Source: Chrysemys picta bellii (taxonomy: Eukaryota; Chordata; Testudines; Emydidae). Taken from it: 64,000 nt of DNA. Numbering within the stretch: position 1 is the first letter of the stretch; every line of letters begins with the position of its first letter. Under the pieces are notes generated by a model that was not told the DNA's origin, searched no databases, and worked only from the letters and a program-made list of their open reading frames with translations. The stretch spans positions 59,152,081-59,216,080 of the forward strand of contig NC_088792.1 of assembly GCF_011386835.1 (NCBI RefSeq). The letters are read 5' to 3'. Both the position numbers and the translations under genes were made by a program. Of the stretch, positions 34,761 through 47,500 are shown in pieces.

Positions 34761-35920
34761 CAAGAAATGTATGCAAGGCAGACAAACAGGGAAGGCAAGG
34801 CTGTTATCACTGGCAGAGGCAATCTCCATGTGATCATGCAAAGAATTTGTTCTCCAAACTGCACATCTTTGTCAAGCAGGTAATATTTTAAGACAGCATC
34901 AGTTCTCATGTTCTCGCTGGATTTTTTTTCTTATTTGTAATTTAAATGAGAGCAGAGATACCACTCTACCAATACAGTACATTCCTTGAAAGGTTCCACT
35001 CCACATCTGTTGCCTCAACTTAAATCCATCAGCTAAATTATTGGCTGGAGTTCAAGAGCATCCATAAGTTTCCTCAATTAATCCATCAGTTAGCAATTCC
35101 CAATTGGTGACCCTAATGTGCCTTGTGGATTAAAAGCCCCCAAGTCCTTTTTTTAACTGAGACAGAACAAAAATCTATGTTAATAATCTTTCAGCGGTGA
35201 ATGACCATACATTTGTAGTACAGCGCTGTGAATATGATCCCTTTGCAATTATATAGTCCTATATGTAACTAGTTTAAGGTTCTATGGGTACAGATGTACT
35301 CTAATGCATCAGCCAATTAGTCATAATCCACAATTAATACTCCTTTTTCCCTATCACCTATTTAGCATAGAATGAGGCCGGTGTGTACTTGAATCCTCAT
35401 GTGAGTCTTGATTGCATTGCAGAATATGATCAAAAGGCTCCAGCTGAATGTGCATGATTGTGTTGCTTGCTGCACTCAATGGCAATTTATTTAAACATGA
35501 TACTCTGCAGGAGAACTCGGTCAAAGTAAAGGCACAACAGGCAGTTTATCATTTCCATGCGAGGTATTTAGGATTATTGCCTCTCAAAAGCTTTTTAAAA
35601 ACCCCACAGGATACTGCTAGCGGGAGGAGTTAAAATCATGATATGTTCATAAGGCCCATTATCTGTGTACAGCACAAGCTAGAACCCGGAGATTCGACAG
35701 CTCGGTGGCCTCTCTGTAACAGAGATCAGCTTTCCACACTGAGGAGGAGCAGAGGTAACATTATTAGTGGCCTAATGTATTATAGAAGATAATGCATCTG
35801 GGGGTAGAACACACTGTAATTTTAAATATTCAATATTGATTACATACCTTACCAACCCTCCCACTCCACCCATTTTGGGAATGAAATATCCATCATTAGC
35901 ACTAGGGCATTATAAAATAC
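34761..35920. other. intergenic, nothing recognised
   Basis: AT-rich, no supported feature. Confidence 0.4.
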
Positions 35921-35924
35921 CACT

Positions 35925-36000
35925 GCACTGGCCCAAGCCTGCTCCCACTGAAGGGAGTTTTGCCATTGACCTCACTGGAAGCAGGATTGGGAGCATACAG
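35925..36000. repeat. palindromic repeat copy, internally shortened
   Basis: AGCCTGCTCCCACTGAAGGG then AGTTTTGCCATTGACCTCAC then TGGAAGCAGGATTGGGA. Confidence 0.7.
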
Positions 36001-36051
36001 GTGCCTTTTGGATAACCCTATTTGAGACGATGAATCCTGTGTAATAGACTA

Positions 36052-36212
36052 GTGGAATTCAATCTTTTTTATAACAGATCCCCTTCAAACCACCTTTCTA
36101 CCTAGCCAGTCTACACAGGATTTCTCTCCCATTTAGCAACATGGGAAAGGGAGGATGGTGGCAACTTGTGAGCCCTGTTCATGATCCCCCAGGTTGAAAA
36201 CTCTTGTAGCAG
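36052..36212. mobile_element. possible hAT (Charlie-like) MITE remnant
   Basis: TAGTGGAATTCAATCTTTTT at the left resembles the reverse complement of the right end (CAAGAGTTTTCAACCTGGGG), a CAGTGGTTTTCAAACTTTTT-like terminus. No clear target duplication remains. Confidence 0.45.
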
Positions 36213-39048
36213 GCCACTCTGAATTGCACTCTAAACCTTCAGGACTATCTGGTGCTTTCAGGCATAGCCCTGAGCAAGGGTTGGTGAGTAAGACGCACGA
36301 CCCCAGAAGCAAACCAAGAGATTGTAGTTCTCAGAGATACTCCCCTCTGGTACAATTCTTCCCTTTGAACCTTGGAAGGGTGCAACTTAGTCCCCGCTTT
36401 CTTCCTCGCCAACTACTCTGGCCAGTGAGTAGTGGGGAGAACAAAAAAGCAAGGCTACACCCACTCACGGGCTCTCTCCACCCTGTCCCTACCTACTGGC
36501 TCATATGGCAGTGTATCCAGACAGCAAGAGCTGAGGACCAAGACTCCAGTAGGACAAGCAAGGGAGGGGCTATTCAGCTAAGTAAGATGAGCACCAGTCT
36601 AGCTTTCTTTCCCAAAGCTGCCCCCAGGGCGGAGTAGTGCCATGCCACTTCTTACATGAGCTTTGCCTAATGGCTCAGTCTAGCAAATCACAAATGCAAT
36701 AAGAGACTAAATAACAATCAACCAGAAACTGGCCATTTGTTATCATTTTGATGGGCTAATGATGTAGATTAGGGTATAGGAAATGCAGCTGTTCTGGAAA
36801 AGCAAAGCCACAATGGGATCAGTCCTTCCCTTTTATCAATAACTGACCATCCTGTCAGTAAGCTGGAGAAGTTCCTGAAGGGACCACAAGGCCAGACATC
36901 TCCTTGGCTGACAGGCCCAAAATGGAGCCAGCAATGGACAGGAGATAAGGGCAAGTGTCATGGGGACAGAGAGATTTGTTCTTCAGAGCACTGGATTCAT
37001 TGCCATGCATTCTCTACCTAAACCCATACAACTTCACAGGCTGTGCAGTGGATTTTTTGCCCGTTTGTTTTTAGTTTGGCCCTTACATTCCACTGACTCT
37101 CCTGAACAGTGAGGTGTGGTGTGTGCACTCCCAATACACATCTTTCTTGAGCGGACATGTTTTGGAAGGTTCTGTATATGATGTGCTAGATCAGAACCTT
37201 GTATGAGAATTTTCCCAGACATGGAAGGGTTGTAGAACATCCAAAATGCAGTGAAACCAGCACAGGACAGAACAGGGCATGTGCAGACCATGTAGGGGGA
37301 TTGCTGACTCCCTGGGTGCAACGAAGCAAAGCTCTCTGGGCGTGAGCTGCAAATCTCTGACCATCTCACAGAGCTGGGATTTGGAATGGAAGCCTGTGTA
37401 TCTGCAAGTGGGCAGATCTGCTGGCCAAAACCATATTGCAGTCTAAGGATCCTACTGCTGCTCGTAATGGAATTAACAGTGGCTGCAGGGAGTGCGTGCT
37501 TCACATTCTTACTCCAGAGTATACTTGGGTTATGAAGAGTAAATATTTATTTAACTTATCCTGTTGTGTTTAGGTGTTGCAGAAGATACAGGGTATGCTA
37601 CACGACAACAGTCACTCACTGGCCTGAGATGCCAGCTGTACCTAGGCACTATGAGGTAAATTAAGGCTGGAGTATCCGAGCAGAGTTTCAGCTTTAACTC
37701 TCAATTTCCTGGCTTTTTGTGGGTTTTAGGCAGACCCTTAACGTTACTTTAATGTAGGTTTCTTTTGTGGTTTAATATTTCTAAGGGCAGTAAATTATTT
37801 CCAGCATATGTAAAAAAGACAAATTTCTCCTGTGGTTAGTGACCACAAAGCAAAACAAGAAACAGAAATACTCAGGAGTGCGCTTCTCAAGAAAAGGTTA
37901 TAGTGCTTTAAACCTCGACTTTGATGTTACACATAGAAAAGGAAAGTTCAGTGCGGAGCTGATGACTAATACCTTTATGAAGCATAGTTGCAAATAAACA
38001 TTACCGAATACTTCATCTCTGCCTATTGGTACAAAAGCTTTTTGTCTCCTGCTGCAAATACATGCAAACAATTGGAGACACTGCCCTCCTCCCATACATA
38101 CACACCATAAAAATGAGCTGCTGAATAACAAATATATCCTGACTAGTCAGGATAAGTCCTATCACTGTCAAGTGATGAAGAAAAGACAGAACTGAGAAGG
38201 CTCTTATTACTGTTTGGTTCTACCAGCTAATTAAATGTCCGTATTTTGTCATCCCACGGAAGGGAAACAGAACAAGATTGATAATTGAAATTGCAATAGT
38301 GTTTTTATTAGAGCTGAGCGAATGGAGTTTTCAAAGAGCTGATTCATATTATTGGGTGAAATCTACTCCACCTGCAGAGAGCCTGCGAATTCAAACTCTA
38401 TGTGGGTGAAGTCCAGGGAGTTGAAGTGGTGAAATCTATCTCCCCAACCAAGGACCAGCCTTCTGCAGCTGCTGTTCCAACCGCTGGGCTAAAATAATGA
38501 CTTCAGCCCCTATTTGCCAACTGAACAAGTTACTGGTCCTGTATAAATATGGATCAATAGCTCCTCTTCCCGCCTGCCCCTCACCTACAACTAGTCTGTC
38601 AACCTATGCAGAACTAATGCATTCTCTTGCCATGATGCATAGAGGGTGGGCAGATATCCCTGCTGCAATCACTGTCAGCAGACCTTCTGCATATATTGAA
38701 AATGGGACTTTAGTGATGCAGAGAACTTTGTTTGGGCCCTCCACGCTCTAGATGAATTTCACCTGTTGTGCGTAAAGCCCAATAACCCACTTTGTTGGTG
38801 CCTGTAACATCTTTTATTTGCTTATTTGCAAATATTTGGGAGAATGAGTGTTTGTTCACAAGACTGTTTTCAGGAAGCAAAAACAGCAGGGAAAATTAAC
38901 ACAGCTAAATCTGCAGCAGGGTATTCACACTGGGCTTGTTCTCACGGCCATTTTGAAAAGCTCTTTTTGTTATTCACATCATAGATTTGCTGAGCAATTA
39001 CAAACATTCACTGTTAATTGGTGACCAGAAAGAGAAGCTTCCTGTTTT
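36213..39048. other. intergenic, nothing recognised
   Basis: Reading frames of 147 codons (36194-36637, +) and 156 codons (37034-37504, -) occur but show no domain, biased composition or splice context. Confidence 0.4.
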
Positions 39049-39056
39049 GAAGCGTA

Positions 39057-39304
39057 CAGGGCCGGCTCCATGCACCAGCCTACCAAGCTTGTGGTTGGGG
39101 CGGCACCTGGAGGGGGGCGGTGCGGTGCGGCGCTCCAGCTCCGGCCGCCAGGGAGAGCGGGGCCACCGCTGGGGAGAGCAGAGCCCCGGCCGGGGCTCGC
39201 TGCCCTCCCCCCGGCGCTCTAGCCGCCGGAGAGAGCGGAGCCCCGGCCGGCTCCCCCCGGCGCTCTGGCCACCTGGGGCGGCAAAAAAGCCAGAGCCGGC
39301 CCTG
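39057..39304. mobile_element. hAT-type GC-rich MITE with perfect 8-bp target duplication
   Basis: Begins CAGGGCCGGCTCCATGC and ends, read inward from 39304, CAGGGCCGGCTCTGGC, so the terminal repeats match over 12 of 13 bases. GAAGCGTA occurs immediately on both sides (39049-39056 and 39305-39312), the 8-bp duplication expected of hAT transposition. The 248-bp interior is a GC-rich array of GGAGAGCGGAGCCCCGGCCG-like units without coding capacity. The exact duplication suggests a recent insertion. Overlapping frames on both strands are artefacts of its composition. Confidence 0.93.
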
Positions 39305-39319
39305 GAAGCGTATATCATC

Positions 39320-40260
39320 CAATCATTGACTTCAAGGGGCTCCACTAGGCTTCAGAGTCCACCCACAGTGATCCAGGAGCAGGAGCAGAGCTTAGTTTTT
39401 AATCCAAACTATGTCTGGGAAGCAATCTGGGAAACCACAGAACAATGGGCTGGCTGAACTGTCTGGTGGACTGGGTTCAAGAGGGACGTTCAGCTTCCTC
39501 ACTCCATCCAGGAATGAGTGAAGGAGTAGGAAGAGATGGGTATTCAGAGGATGGTCACATTCATTGTTTTTTTTCATATTTCCTTACAGTGTATTACAAA
39601 CGAAGTAATACTGCAGGTCAGAAGAGTCTGCCTAACTACATGGTCTCAAGGCAAGAGGAGGGACTACAATTGCTCTAAGACACACAAACAAAGAGTGCCT
39701 ACATGCCTTTGAGGATCTGGGCCATCTACATCTGCAAAGCCAAACTCACTTTAGGCCATGAGTCTGCATGATGTCCAGTCTAAAAAAGAGTTATACAAAC
39801 GCCACTTCCTTGAATTAGCAATGTTTTCCCAGGAGAAATGAATAAGTTAATTAGAAATATTAACAGTTCATTTTAAAATAATGACATGTGAGCTCGTTCC
39901 AATATTCCTAGCTGAAGCTGAACTCCCATAATTATTCTTTTACTTCTGTTGGAAAGAATGTAAAAAGGTCATCGTTCCCCCTGCCACCCCTCTGTTTGCA
40001 AGAATTATTCACTTTATGCTACAAGATCATTACTATGACTGGAAGACATGTTATTACTGGCAAGGTGCTGTGCAAAAATCACTCCACCAGTCACATTCTA
40101 CTTTGTGAATCTATTTTTTCCCTCTTGCATTGGAAACCTATTCTGACTTGCCAAAAGCCCTCAATAGATGCAAGTTTCTGTCATTTCTTGTAGCTCTTAA
40201 GTCCTTTTTAAAAAAATAGAAGCAAGAAATGCTAAAGGCCAGATCCCAAGACCTCCTACC
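39320..40260. other. intergenic, nothing recognised
   Basis: A palindrome remnant GTGCCTACATGCCTTTGAGG then ATCTGGGCC at 39694-39723 is a right arm of the GGCACCTAACTCC subtype. Nothing else is recognised. Confidence 0.45.
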
Positions 40261-40267
40261 CACATTG

Positions 40268-40400
40268 AATTATTATTTGCTTATTTATTTGCATTACTGT
40301 AGCAAGTAGTAGCCTTAGTCATGGATCAGGCCCCCATCACGCTATGTGCTATACAAATACAGAACAAAAAGACAGTCCTAATACCTGACTCCATGAACAG
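40268..40400 (-). repeat. ancient amniote interspersed repeat, 3' tail reversed
   Basis: TTATTATTTGCTTATTTATT, GCATTACTGTAGCAAGTAGT, GTCATGGATCAGGCCCCCAT, GCTATACAAATACAGAACAA and AAAGACAGTCC follow the reversed tail of the same family as 14600-14720. Confidence 0.7.
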
Positions 40401-40899
40401 CTTCATTGGCTTCCGTAGGCCTATTTATGGAGTGAGGTGCTACTCAATGTGAGTAAAGGCGTCACTACAGGGTCCAGTAAGTGTAGCATGCTGCATGACT
40501 GGCTACATAAAACAACCAGCGAAATGACCCCCTACTCTCCTCTCGTACCTTATGCTATATTTTGCTTACAGCCAATACAGATCAGGGTAACATCAACACG
40601 GGCTATTTGGTTCAGCTTGAACTAGATTTCATTTCAGTTTAGGAAATGAGAAAGAATGAAACAAAACAGGAGTTTAGGAAGAAAATAAAAATATTTAATG
40701 TAACACAAAAAGCATTCTATATAATATGGGGGACATAAAGGGAAGTATTCAGAATGGCATAGTCATCTTCTGTTGTGAATCTTTATAATAGCTGACTGCT
40801 TTAAATTAGCTAAATATGTACAAGTGGTACATAACCTATAGGTTATAAAGCCAATAGATTATGTTCCCACTGGTGTAGTATATATTGAGACTGAGAATA

Positions 40900-41115
40900 A
40901 TAAAATAATACCTTGCACTGACAGCATCTTCCAGCTGAGGATCTCAAAGCACTTTGCAAATATTAATGAATTAATCCTTGTGTCATCTTTTGAGATTAAT
41001 CAGTACTATTGCCCCCAGTAACTTGCTTGTGTTATGCAGGAAATCTATGGCAGAACTAGAGGGGGAAAAAACCAGATCCCGTGATTCCTAACTCTCTCCC
41101 TTAAGTACCAGATTA
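40900..41115 (+). mobile_element. MIR / CORE-SINE copy
   Basis: GAGGATCTCAAAGCACTTTG, CAAATATTAATGAATTAATC, AGTACTATTGCCCCCAGTAA, CTATGGCAGAACTAG and CCAGATCCCGTGATTCCTAA follow an amniote MIR-like consensus in order, with diverged spacing. Confidence 0.75.
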
Positions 41116-41119
41116 TCCT

Positions 41120-42310
41120 TTCTCTTTGTCCATACGATGCATGATGCCATGGTAAAGTATAAAGATTCTATTGGCATGAATTTGGGATGGCTGCATTACT
41201 CAGGCATGGCAAATCTGTGTGTGAGTCAGGCAGGGCTTCACAATGGGCATCAATAAAACCTTTATATAATACCAGACCATCGTGTATCCTTAATTCCACA
41301 TGTTTGGAATAAAAAATATATATATTTTAGAGTGATTTCAACATGGGGGGGGGGAGTATTTTTCATATTCCTGGCAATTAAGGCAGCTCCTGTGAAGCCA
41401 GGCTGCCTTAATTACCACGAATCCAACTGTACGGGTCTCCAAGGAAGAGAAAGGTGATAGCTAATAAATGTTAGAAACCTTGACACATTAAATAAAATAA
41501 CCTTTTTTCATACATAATGTCACAATTTGTCCACTATTTCAGGATCTGCCAGGTTAGAAGCAAGTGTTGTATTCTATTGGAAAACTGTGTTTTTCAGTGA
41601 TATCAGACAATAAACCTGCCATTGTTCCAGGCCTAATTATTTCCTGAACTGTACCTCACTCCATTGTTTTGGATTGGTTTTAGATGGCATGTTTGTGGGA
41701 TTGGAGGGGGGCAGTGAAGGAAAGGGTAGTTCCACATTTGTCTGGCAGTGTTTTGTTTTTCTTTTGCTTGTAATGATGCCTATTTGAAGCTGCTCAGATA
41801 TTTGGCATATTGAAAACAGTCCCAGTGTAGACAGATTATTGGGCAGAGTGCAGGTGAGACGATCAAAGAAGCATGATTAAAAACAATTTGTCACACATCT
41901 TTGCAATTTAACACATAGATATCTCCATCACATGATGAAAGGGGAAGAGGGTTGTGTTGGTGCGAATGTATATGTTGTAACAGTTGTGATATTACTATTT
42001 TCCCCTTTACTTGCAGTCTATTAAAACACAGGAGTTAAAACAGTGACAGAAGTGATGTGTATGTAGTGTTATTCCTGCTCATTCTGGCCTGTCTAATCTG
42101 ATTGTAATCTTCAATTTGAAAGTGACTCTTTAGAATTGGAATGGCTATGAAGAATATGACAGGCCTAGCAGCGGTACAAGAATTCACAGATGAAAATGTT
42201 GAGAAGGCCTTCTCAAACTATTGTATCTCAACCTCCTACATTAAGCCAGAAGAATTGTACACAACTCTTTCCTTTATCCAACGCCTTGTCTCAGCTATGC
42301 CATAGTCACT
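41120..42310. other. intergenic, nothing recognised
   Basis: A GGCTGCCTTAATTACC / GGCAATTAAGGCAGCTCC short inverted pair lies at 41374-41418. A poly-G run lies at 41346-41354. Confidence 0.45.
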
Positions 42311-42317
42311 CTCTAGA

Positions 42318-42378
42318 GGCCTGATCCAACACCCATAGAAGTCAGTGGAAGACTCCAACAGCCATCAGATCCAGCCCT
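42318..42378. repeat. palindromic repeat copy
   Basis: GGCCTGATCCAACACCCATA, GAAGTCAGTGGAAGACTCCA, then CATCAGATCCAGCCC. Confidence 0.7.
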
Positions 42379-42379
42379 T

Positions 42380-43660
42380 GGAAAACAATCCCCTGCTTGA
42401 CAATGCCTTTGAGAAATCATTATGTTGAAACTATTTCTAACTTTAAAATTTGGGCCTTCCTTTTTATTCCACTATGAAATGATTGTCTCCAAGTTCCACT
42501 CTCTTCCTAGGCCCACATACACAAAGGAGATAACTCATTTCAGACAGCAAGAATCTCACCCATGCAAATATTCGTTTCCTATTGACTATACTAATAAATG
42601 CTAAACACATGTTGTTCCCTGCACATAGATGTTCAGCATCAATCTATCATTAAGCTGCATGCAGGTAACCCCCATGGTCACTGATCTATCTTTAGTACCA
42701 GCTTTAGAGGCCCTGTCAGGATTAATTACAATTTCAGTGGCTTATGTTGCCTTTTGGGGGGACAAGGTCTTGACCAGCAAATATGAAAGTATATTGTTGA
42801 GTTTCCTCCCGGTATCAATACTTACTATCACGGGTTTGGTCTTGTAAGTGCTCCCATATGTTTCAGAAATAATTAAATTGTTATTGACATTTTGGCCTAG
42901 CTCCTAAAGATGAATATCCTTCAGCTGCTAAACATTCGATAGGTTTGAAGTTTAGGGGAGTTTCTTTTAATGTTCTTGAAAATATACATGCAGCAGAACA
43001 AAAATGATGCAAGCCATTTGATCTGGTTGGCAAACATGGGGATGGGGGGAAGAAGCCTTTTTCTTTAAGGCCAATCACCATTTTTAGTTACATTTACTTG
43101 GCTTTTGTCCTATGATTAAGGTTTTTACACTGTTAGCCACAAACCAATAAAAACTGACAGTACCTCAATCATCCTCCAGGTGAAAAAACAGGTTCATGTT
43201 CATACTGAGAGAAAATTAAATCTATTTAGAGAGTTTGTCACCCTCCCTGCACTAACTTGTTCTCTACCTTCCACCCAGTAAAGTTTTATCTGTGAATTTG
43301 CAGATAGACTGATGGCAGGTAAACTGACAGGGGCTACATTACATAGGCTTGTAATATAGATTTGGAACGCTATCATCAAATGTAGTTATATTTGTCTAGG
43401 TGACTGGCCAGCTATCTTTTATAGCATTAAGCTTTGTAATAATTTGATGATATCAGTGTGGGACTTTAGATCACCTGGTAACCTTTTTATTTAATCCCAA
43501 TAGCAAACTCTCCATTGACTTCAATGAGGGGAGACTCAGGTCCCAGAACTTCCATTACAAATACTAACTGTAAGTGTCTGTATATTGCTATTACTCTCCT
43601 CCTCGCCTATTCTTCCCAACACCAAGGGCTCCTTGTTGTCTCTGATCTATTCGATGTTAT
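42380..43660. other. intergenic, nothing recognised
   Basis: A palindrome remnant with CCATTGACTTCAATGAGGGG lies at 43511-43530. Nothing else is recognised. Confidence 0.45.
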
Positions 43661-43667
43661 AATTAAT

Positions 43668-43854
43668 GGAGATATCCCATCTCCTGGAACTGGAAGGGAC
43701 CTTGAAAGGTCATCGAGTCCAGCCCCCTGTCTTTACCAGCAGGACCAAGTACTGATTTTGCCCCAGATCCCCAAGTGGCCCCCTCAAGGATTGAACTCAC
43801 AAGCCTGGGTTTAGCAGGCCAATGCTCAAACCACTGAGCTATCCCTCCCCCCAT
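43668..43854 (-). mobile_element. tRNA-derived SINE (tortoise type)
   Basis: Minus strand starts near 43854 with GGGGGGAGGGATAGCTCAGT, then GGTTTGAGCATTGGCCTGCT and box B GGCTTGTGAGTTCAATCC. The body CAAAATCAGTACTTGGTCCT leads to a CR1-like tail GGTCCCTTCCAGTTCCAGGA then GATGGGATATCTCC. Same subfamily as 1566-1758. This is a Pol III retroposon, not a functional tRNA gene, because the tRNA fold is not maintained. Confidence 0.9.
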
Positions 43855-43982
43855 TGGTAGTATACATTACATTTCAGACAGAAGAATTTCTTCCTCTTTG
43901 AGAGAAGTCAAGGAGTGGGTGGCAATTGTCTTCTCTCACCTTTTCACCGCTACAAGAAATCTGATGAGGCTTCCAAATATTG

Positions 43983-44075
43983 AGCCAGATTCTGATGTCC
44001 TTTACTCTTAGTGAGTTTTTTCCCTTGCTTTGCTCCCATTGATATCAATGGGAATTTGGGCTGAACAAGGAATGC
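43983..44075. repeat. palindromic repeat copy
   Basis: GAGCCAGATTCTGATGTCCT then TTGCTCCCATTGATATCAAT and GGGAATTTGGGCTGAAC. Confidence 0.65.
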
Positions 44076-44964
44076 AGCTGCTGCTCATTGTCTGTGTGAA
44101 GTGCATTAGAGCCGGGCTGCTGCAGTGTTTTACTGTGGATGTTCATCTAACCCATTTCACTGCAATTGGACAAACCTGTTAAATTAGTGGGTCATCAGTA
44201 ATTCAATCGCAATCGATTTCTCCTGGGATTCCAGTGCAGTTCTAGCATTCCTACAGGCCTCATGTTGCCTAGTGCCTTCTGAATGCACATGGATCCCCTT
44301 CAGCTCCTTTGCCCAGGTTGACACTGACTAGATATCCTCAGGGATTGCTGTGCAGAAAATGCCTGGCTCTGCCTCGCTCAGGAACTCCTGTGCTAATGGG
44401 ATAATGGGGTTCAAATACTTTAAAGGAGAAAAATCATAAATGCACAACCAGGCCCCAGAGAGGGCTGTAAACTGCCCAGAATAAAGTGTTAGGGAAAGTC
44501 ACCCTATGCATGAAGGGGCCGCCGTCTTTCATGGCTCCATGAGGACAGGTTCAGTTCTGTGGGTGTTAACCAAAGAGACAACAATCAAGCAGGAGCATGT
44601 TTGGAAGACACTGTTAGGACCACTCCTGCCAGTGATCTGTTGCAGAGCTGGTGCCCCTCCTGTTAACCCAGCCCAGCTACTGAAGGAACAGCCACCACTC
44701 TCCCTGGCTATTGGAAACAGGTTTTCAGCTCCCTCTCTCTCTCCCCCTCTCCAATCCTGCAAGGTAAGAGGTTTGGCATCTGGAGGTGTCAGGAAGGAGC
44801 CTTTAGCCATAAATCACCCTGAGAAGCATTCAAGTCAGACAAGCGCCTTGAGACCCCTAAGAGGTTCACCTCCAAATGCCTAGATCAAAGAGCATCCCCT
44901 CCAGCCATAAACACCTATTATATGCAAAGGCCAACTTATCGAGAGGGTGCACTGAGTAAAGATG

Positions 44965-45012
44965 GGGGAGGGTGGTTAATACAGACTAACCCGGCTACCC
45001 CTCTGAAACCTA
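44965..45012 (+). mobile_element. Penelope-like element 3' terminal fragment
   Basis: ATACAGACTAACCCGGCTAC then CCCTCTGAAACC matches the ubiquitous reptile sequence CAGACTAACACGGCTACC(A/C)CTCTGA, which I recognise as the 3' end of turtle Penelope-like elements. Only about 45 bases remain. Confidence 0.6.
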
Positions 45013-45643
45013 CAGCCACAGAACCCCAGAGCTAGGAAATGCCACGAGCCGGCGAACGCCCAGAACAGACCTTGCAGCGAACTCGCCTTCGCCTTGCAGG
45101 GACCTTGGTGGTAAGAAGGTGCTGCTCATTCACTCAGCAGAGCTATACGCTTCGCCCTCGGCCCATCTCCCACACATTAGCCCAGTGCTCAGACACAAGC
45201 GGGCCGAGGAGACCACCGTGCTGGTCAGATGAGCCACGTTTTAAAGATGCCTTAGATTTCAACCCCTCTGGGAGAATCAAAACGCCCTGGGGAAGAACAA
45301 GACCTCCATGGGGCAGGAGAAAATTATTCTAGGGAGAGAGGGGTTCAACAAAACTGGCAAAGCTGCTTCAGCACAGGGGTTTAAGACATATTCAATGTAA
45401 CCCAAATACATGGCACTATTCTCCTGAGAAAGAAAATACCAGCTATTTCAAGGCGCAGGTATTAATTCTAAGGGACCAGGGAATAAGGTTTCTGTGTATT
45501 TTCTTCCTTGGCTATCAGTATTATTATCTTCTATCCAAAAGCCAACAGTGCCAGTTTTAGTTTTCTCTTTCTCTCTTTCTTGTGCACAGGGTCTTATTAT
45601 CACTAGTGATCAGGAAGGTTTCCTATTCTTGCTGCTGTTTTTT

Positions 45644-45676
45644 AAACAAACAAACAAACAAACAAACAAACAAACA
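45644..45676. repeat. (CAAA)n microsatellite
   Basis: About eight CAAA units. Confidence 0.9.
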
Positions 45677-47476
45677 ATGTCATAAATCCACTCTGGAAAT
45701 GAGAAGCACTGGGGGCAGGCACCCGTAAGTTAAAGGCAGTATCCAAAAGGCGCAGAGAAAAGCCTGAGCCCGGGTCCTAATCACACAGACAAAATGCCTC
45801 TTTCCAATCCATTTCTTCTGGTGATTTATGCAGCCCTTTGATCAGAAAAGAGTTTTAATTGTCTTAACCGCAGGAGCAGACATATGCTTCATAAAAACCA
45901 AACCGAGCCCTCTTTCCCACGTCCCCCTTTAATTCCCCTCCTATTGAAGCCTGATTAGATTTTATTAATGCCCCATATTCTTAAAATCATCTTTCAGAGT
46001 AACTCTAGACATTGATTGCCAGGTTAAAAAAAATGCCCTCTCGGTCTAAAGTGCCCCTTTCAGCCACAGAGCTAACTCCCACACTGCTCCAAGATGAGCT
46101 CAAGGTGCAGCCCCTTGGAAATGAAAAATGAATCTAGTAATGAAGAGGGAACACGAGGCCTCAGATGGGGATTTCTGATGGGAACGAAATGAGGGAATGA
46201 TCAGAGAAACGCACCGTTACACGCATTCCAAGGAGCGGAATATTTATAGAGAGGAAGAGGGCAAACCAAATACGTATTTTATCATAATTTGGGGGCTGGG
46301 AAGAAAGTGGACTCGCGAAGAAGCCATTGTCAGGTATTAATAGGACAATTATTTTCATTAAAACCATATCCTTGAACAAAGGATTTTCTTTCATGTTTTC
46401 TCTTTATTAGTCTGACAGGTCTCCTAAAATCAGGTATTTTCCAAATCAAAGGCACAAAAGTTGTCTTATTTTTGTGGCTCCCCCTAATCCAACCCCTCCT
46501 CCCCAGCTTTTACTGTCATTATCCCCGATACAGATTCCTGTTTAAATTCTTGGTCCAAGCCGGAGGACATTTAATAGCTGACTGGATTAAATATTGCAGA
46601 CTCCAGCTTCGATTCTCTTTGAAAGTACAGGTCGAGCACTGTGCCTAAATTCGTTGGATGAAAACTGATCTATGATATATGTTTTAAGTTTAGATCTGAA
46701 GGGAGGGGAGGCTCTGTTTTGGATCTGTTTTATATTGGTGTAAAAAATATAAAGTTGAAAGGTGCTCCAAGATGCATGAAAACGAAAGAAAGAACGAACC
46801 ACAAAATCAAACAATTAACCATGTAACTATCCACGTGGGAAAAGGACATATTTTCCATCGACAGAAATTAAATTTGAAGCACATCAACACATTTTGAAAG
46901 TGCTGAGGTTCCATGGAAGAATTAGCCGCCTGTTTGAAATTAACACTAATTTAGCCCCTACATCAACAACCCCTTTATAGACAGCACATCACCCTGTCAC
47001 TAAACATGTTTGATAGCTCCGGGGTCCAAGAGAGAAAGAGAGTGTACGGTACACACACACGAAGAAAGGTCTTCGTTCTTTGTTAAATTAAAAGGCAAAG
47101 GAATAAAAAAAGCTGATCCCCCATATTTTTGTCAAGTATATAATGTATTGTAAGGAAAGCTGGCTTTCGCGGAAAGGAGTAGTGTCACTGCATAATTGAA
47201 GTGCATCATTTATATTATGCGGTGGATAACAGGGAAGAAAGACCCCATAGTTAATCTTTTATTTTCAAAATCTTGTATGTGCGTTCGCTTAAAACTTTTT
47301 ACGAGATCATGTGAGAGAGACTCAAAGGCAATAAATCTAGATTAAGAATCCCGAGGGATTTTTAGACTGATGCTATAGACTATAAGCAGTGCATAGTAAA
47401 GCAGACTATTCATCTGGTATTATACATACCTAAATTGTCATCCCTAAAGCTAATGTGATCAATTACATTTTTAACC

Positions 47477-47500
47477 TTTCTTTTCTTTTCTTTTCTTTTT
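47477..47500. repeat. (TTTTC)n tract
   Basis: CTTTCTTTTCTTTTCTTTTC and poly-T. Confidence 0.8.

Noticed and set aside
36194..36637. 147-codon plus-strand open frame with a hydrophilic N-terminus
   Set aside because: No family signature, splice context or promoter. It starts at the edge of a possible MITE remnant.
38998..39457. Frames of up to 156 codons with Arg/Pro/Gly composition
   Set aside because: Translate the GC-rich hAT MITE and cross its boundaries into unique sequence.
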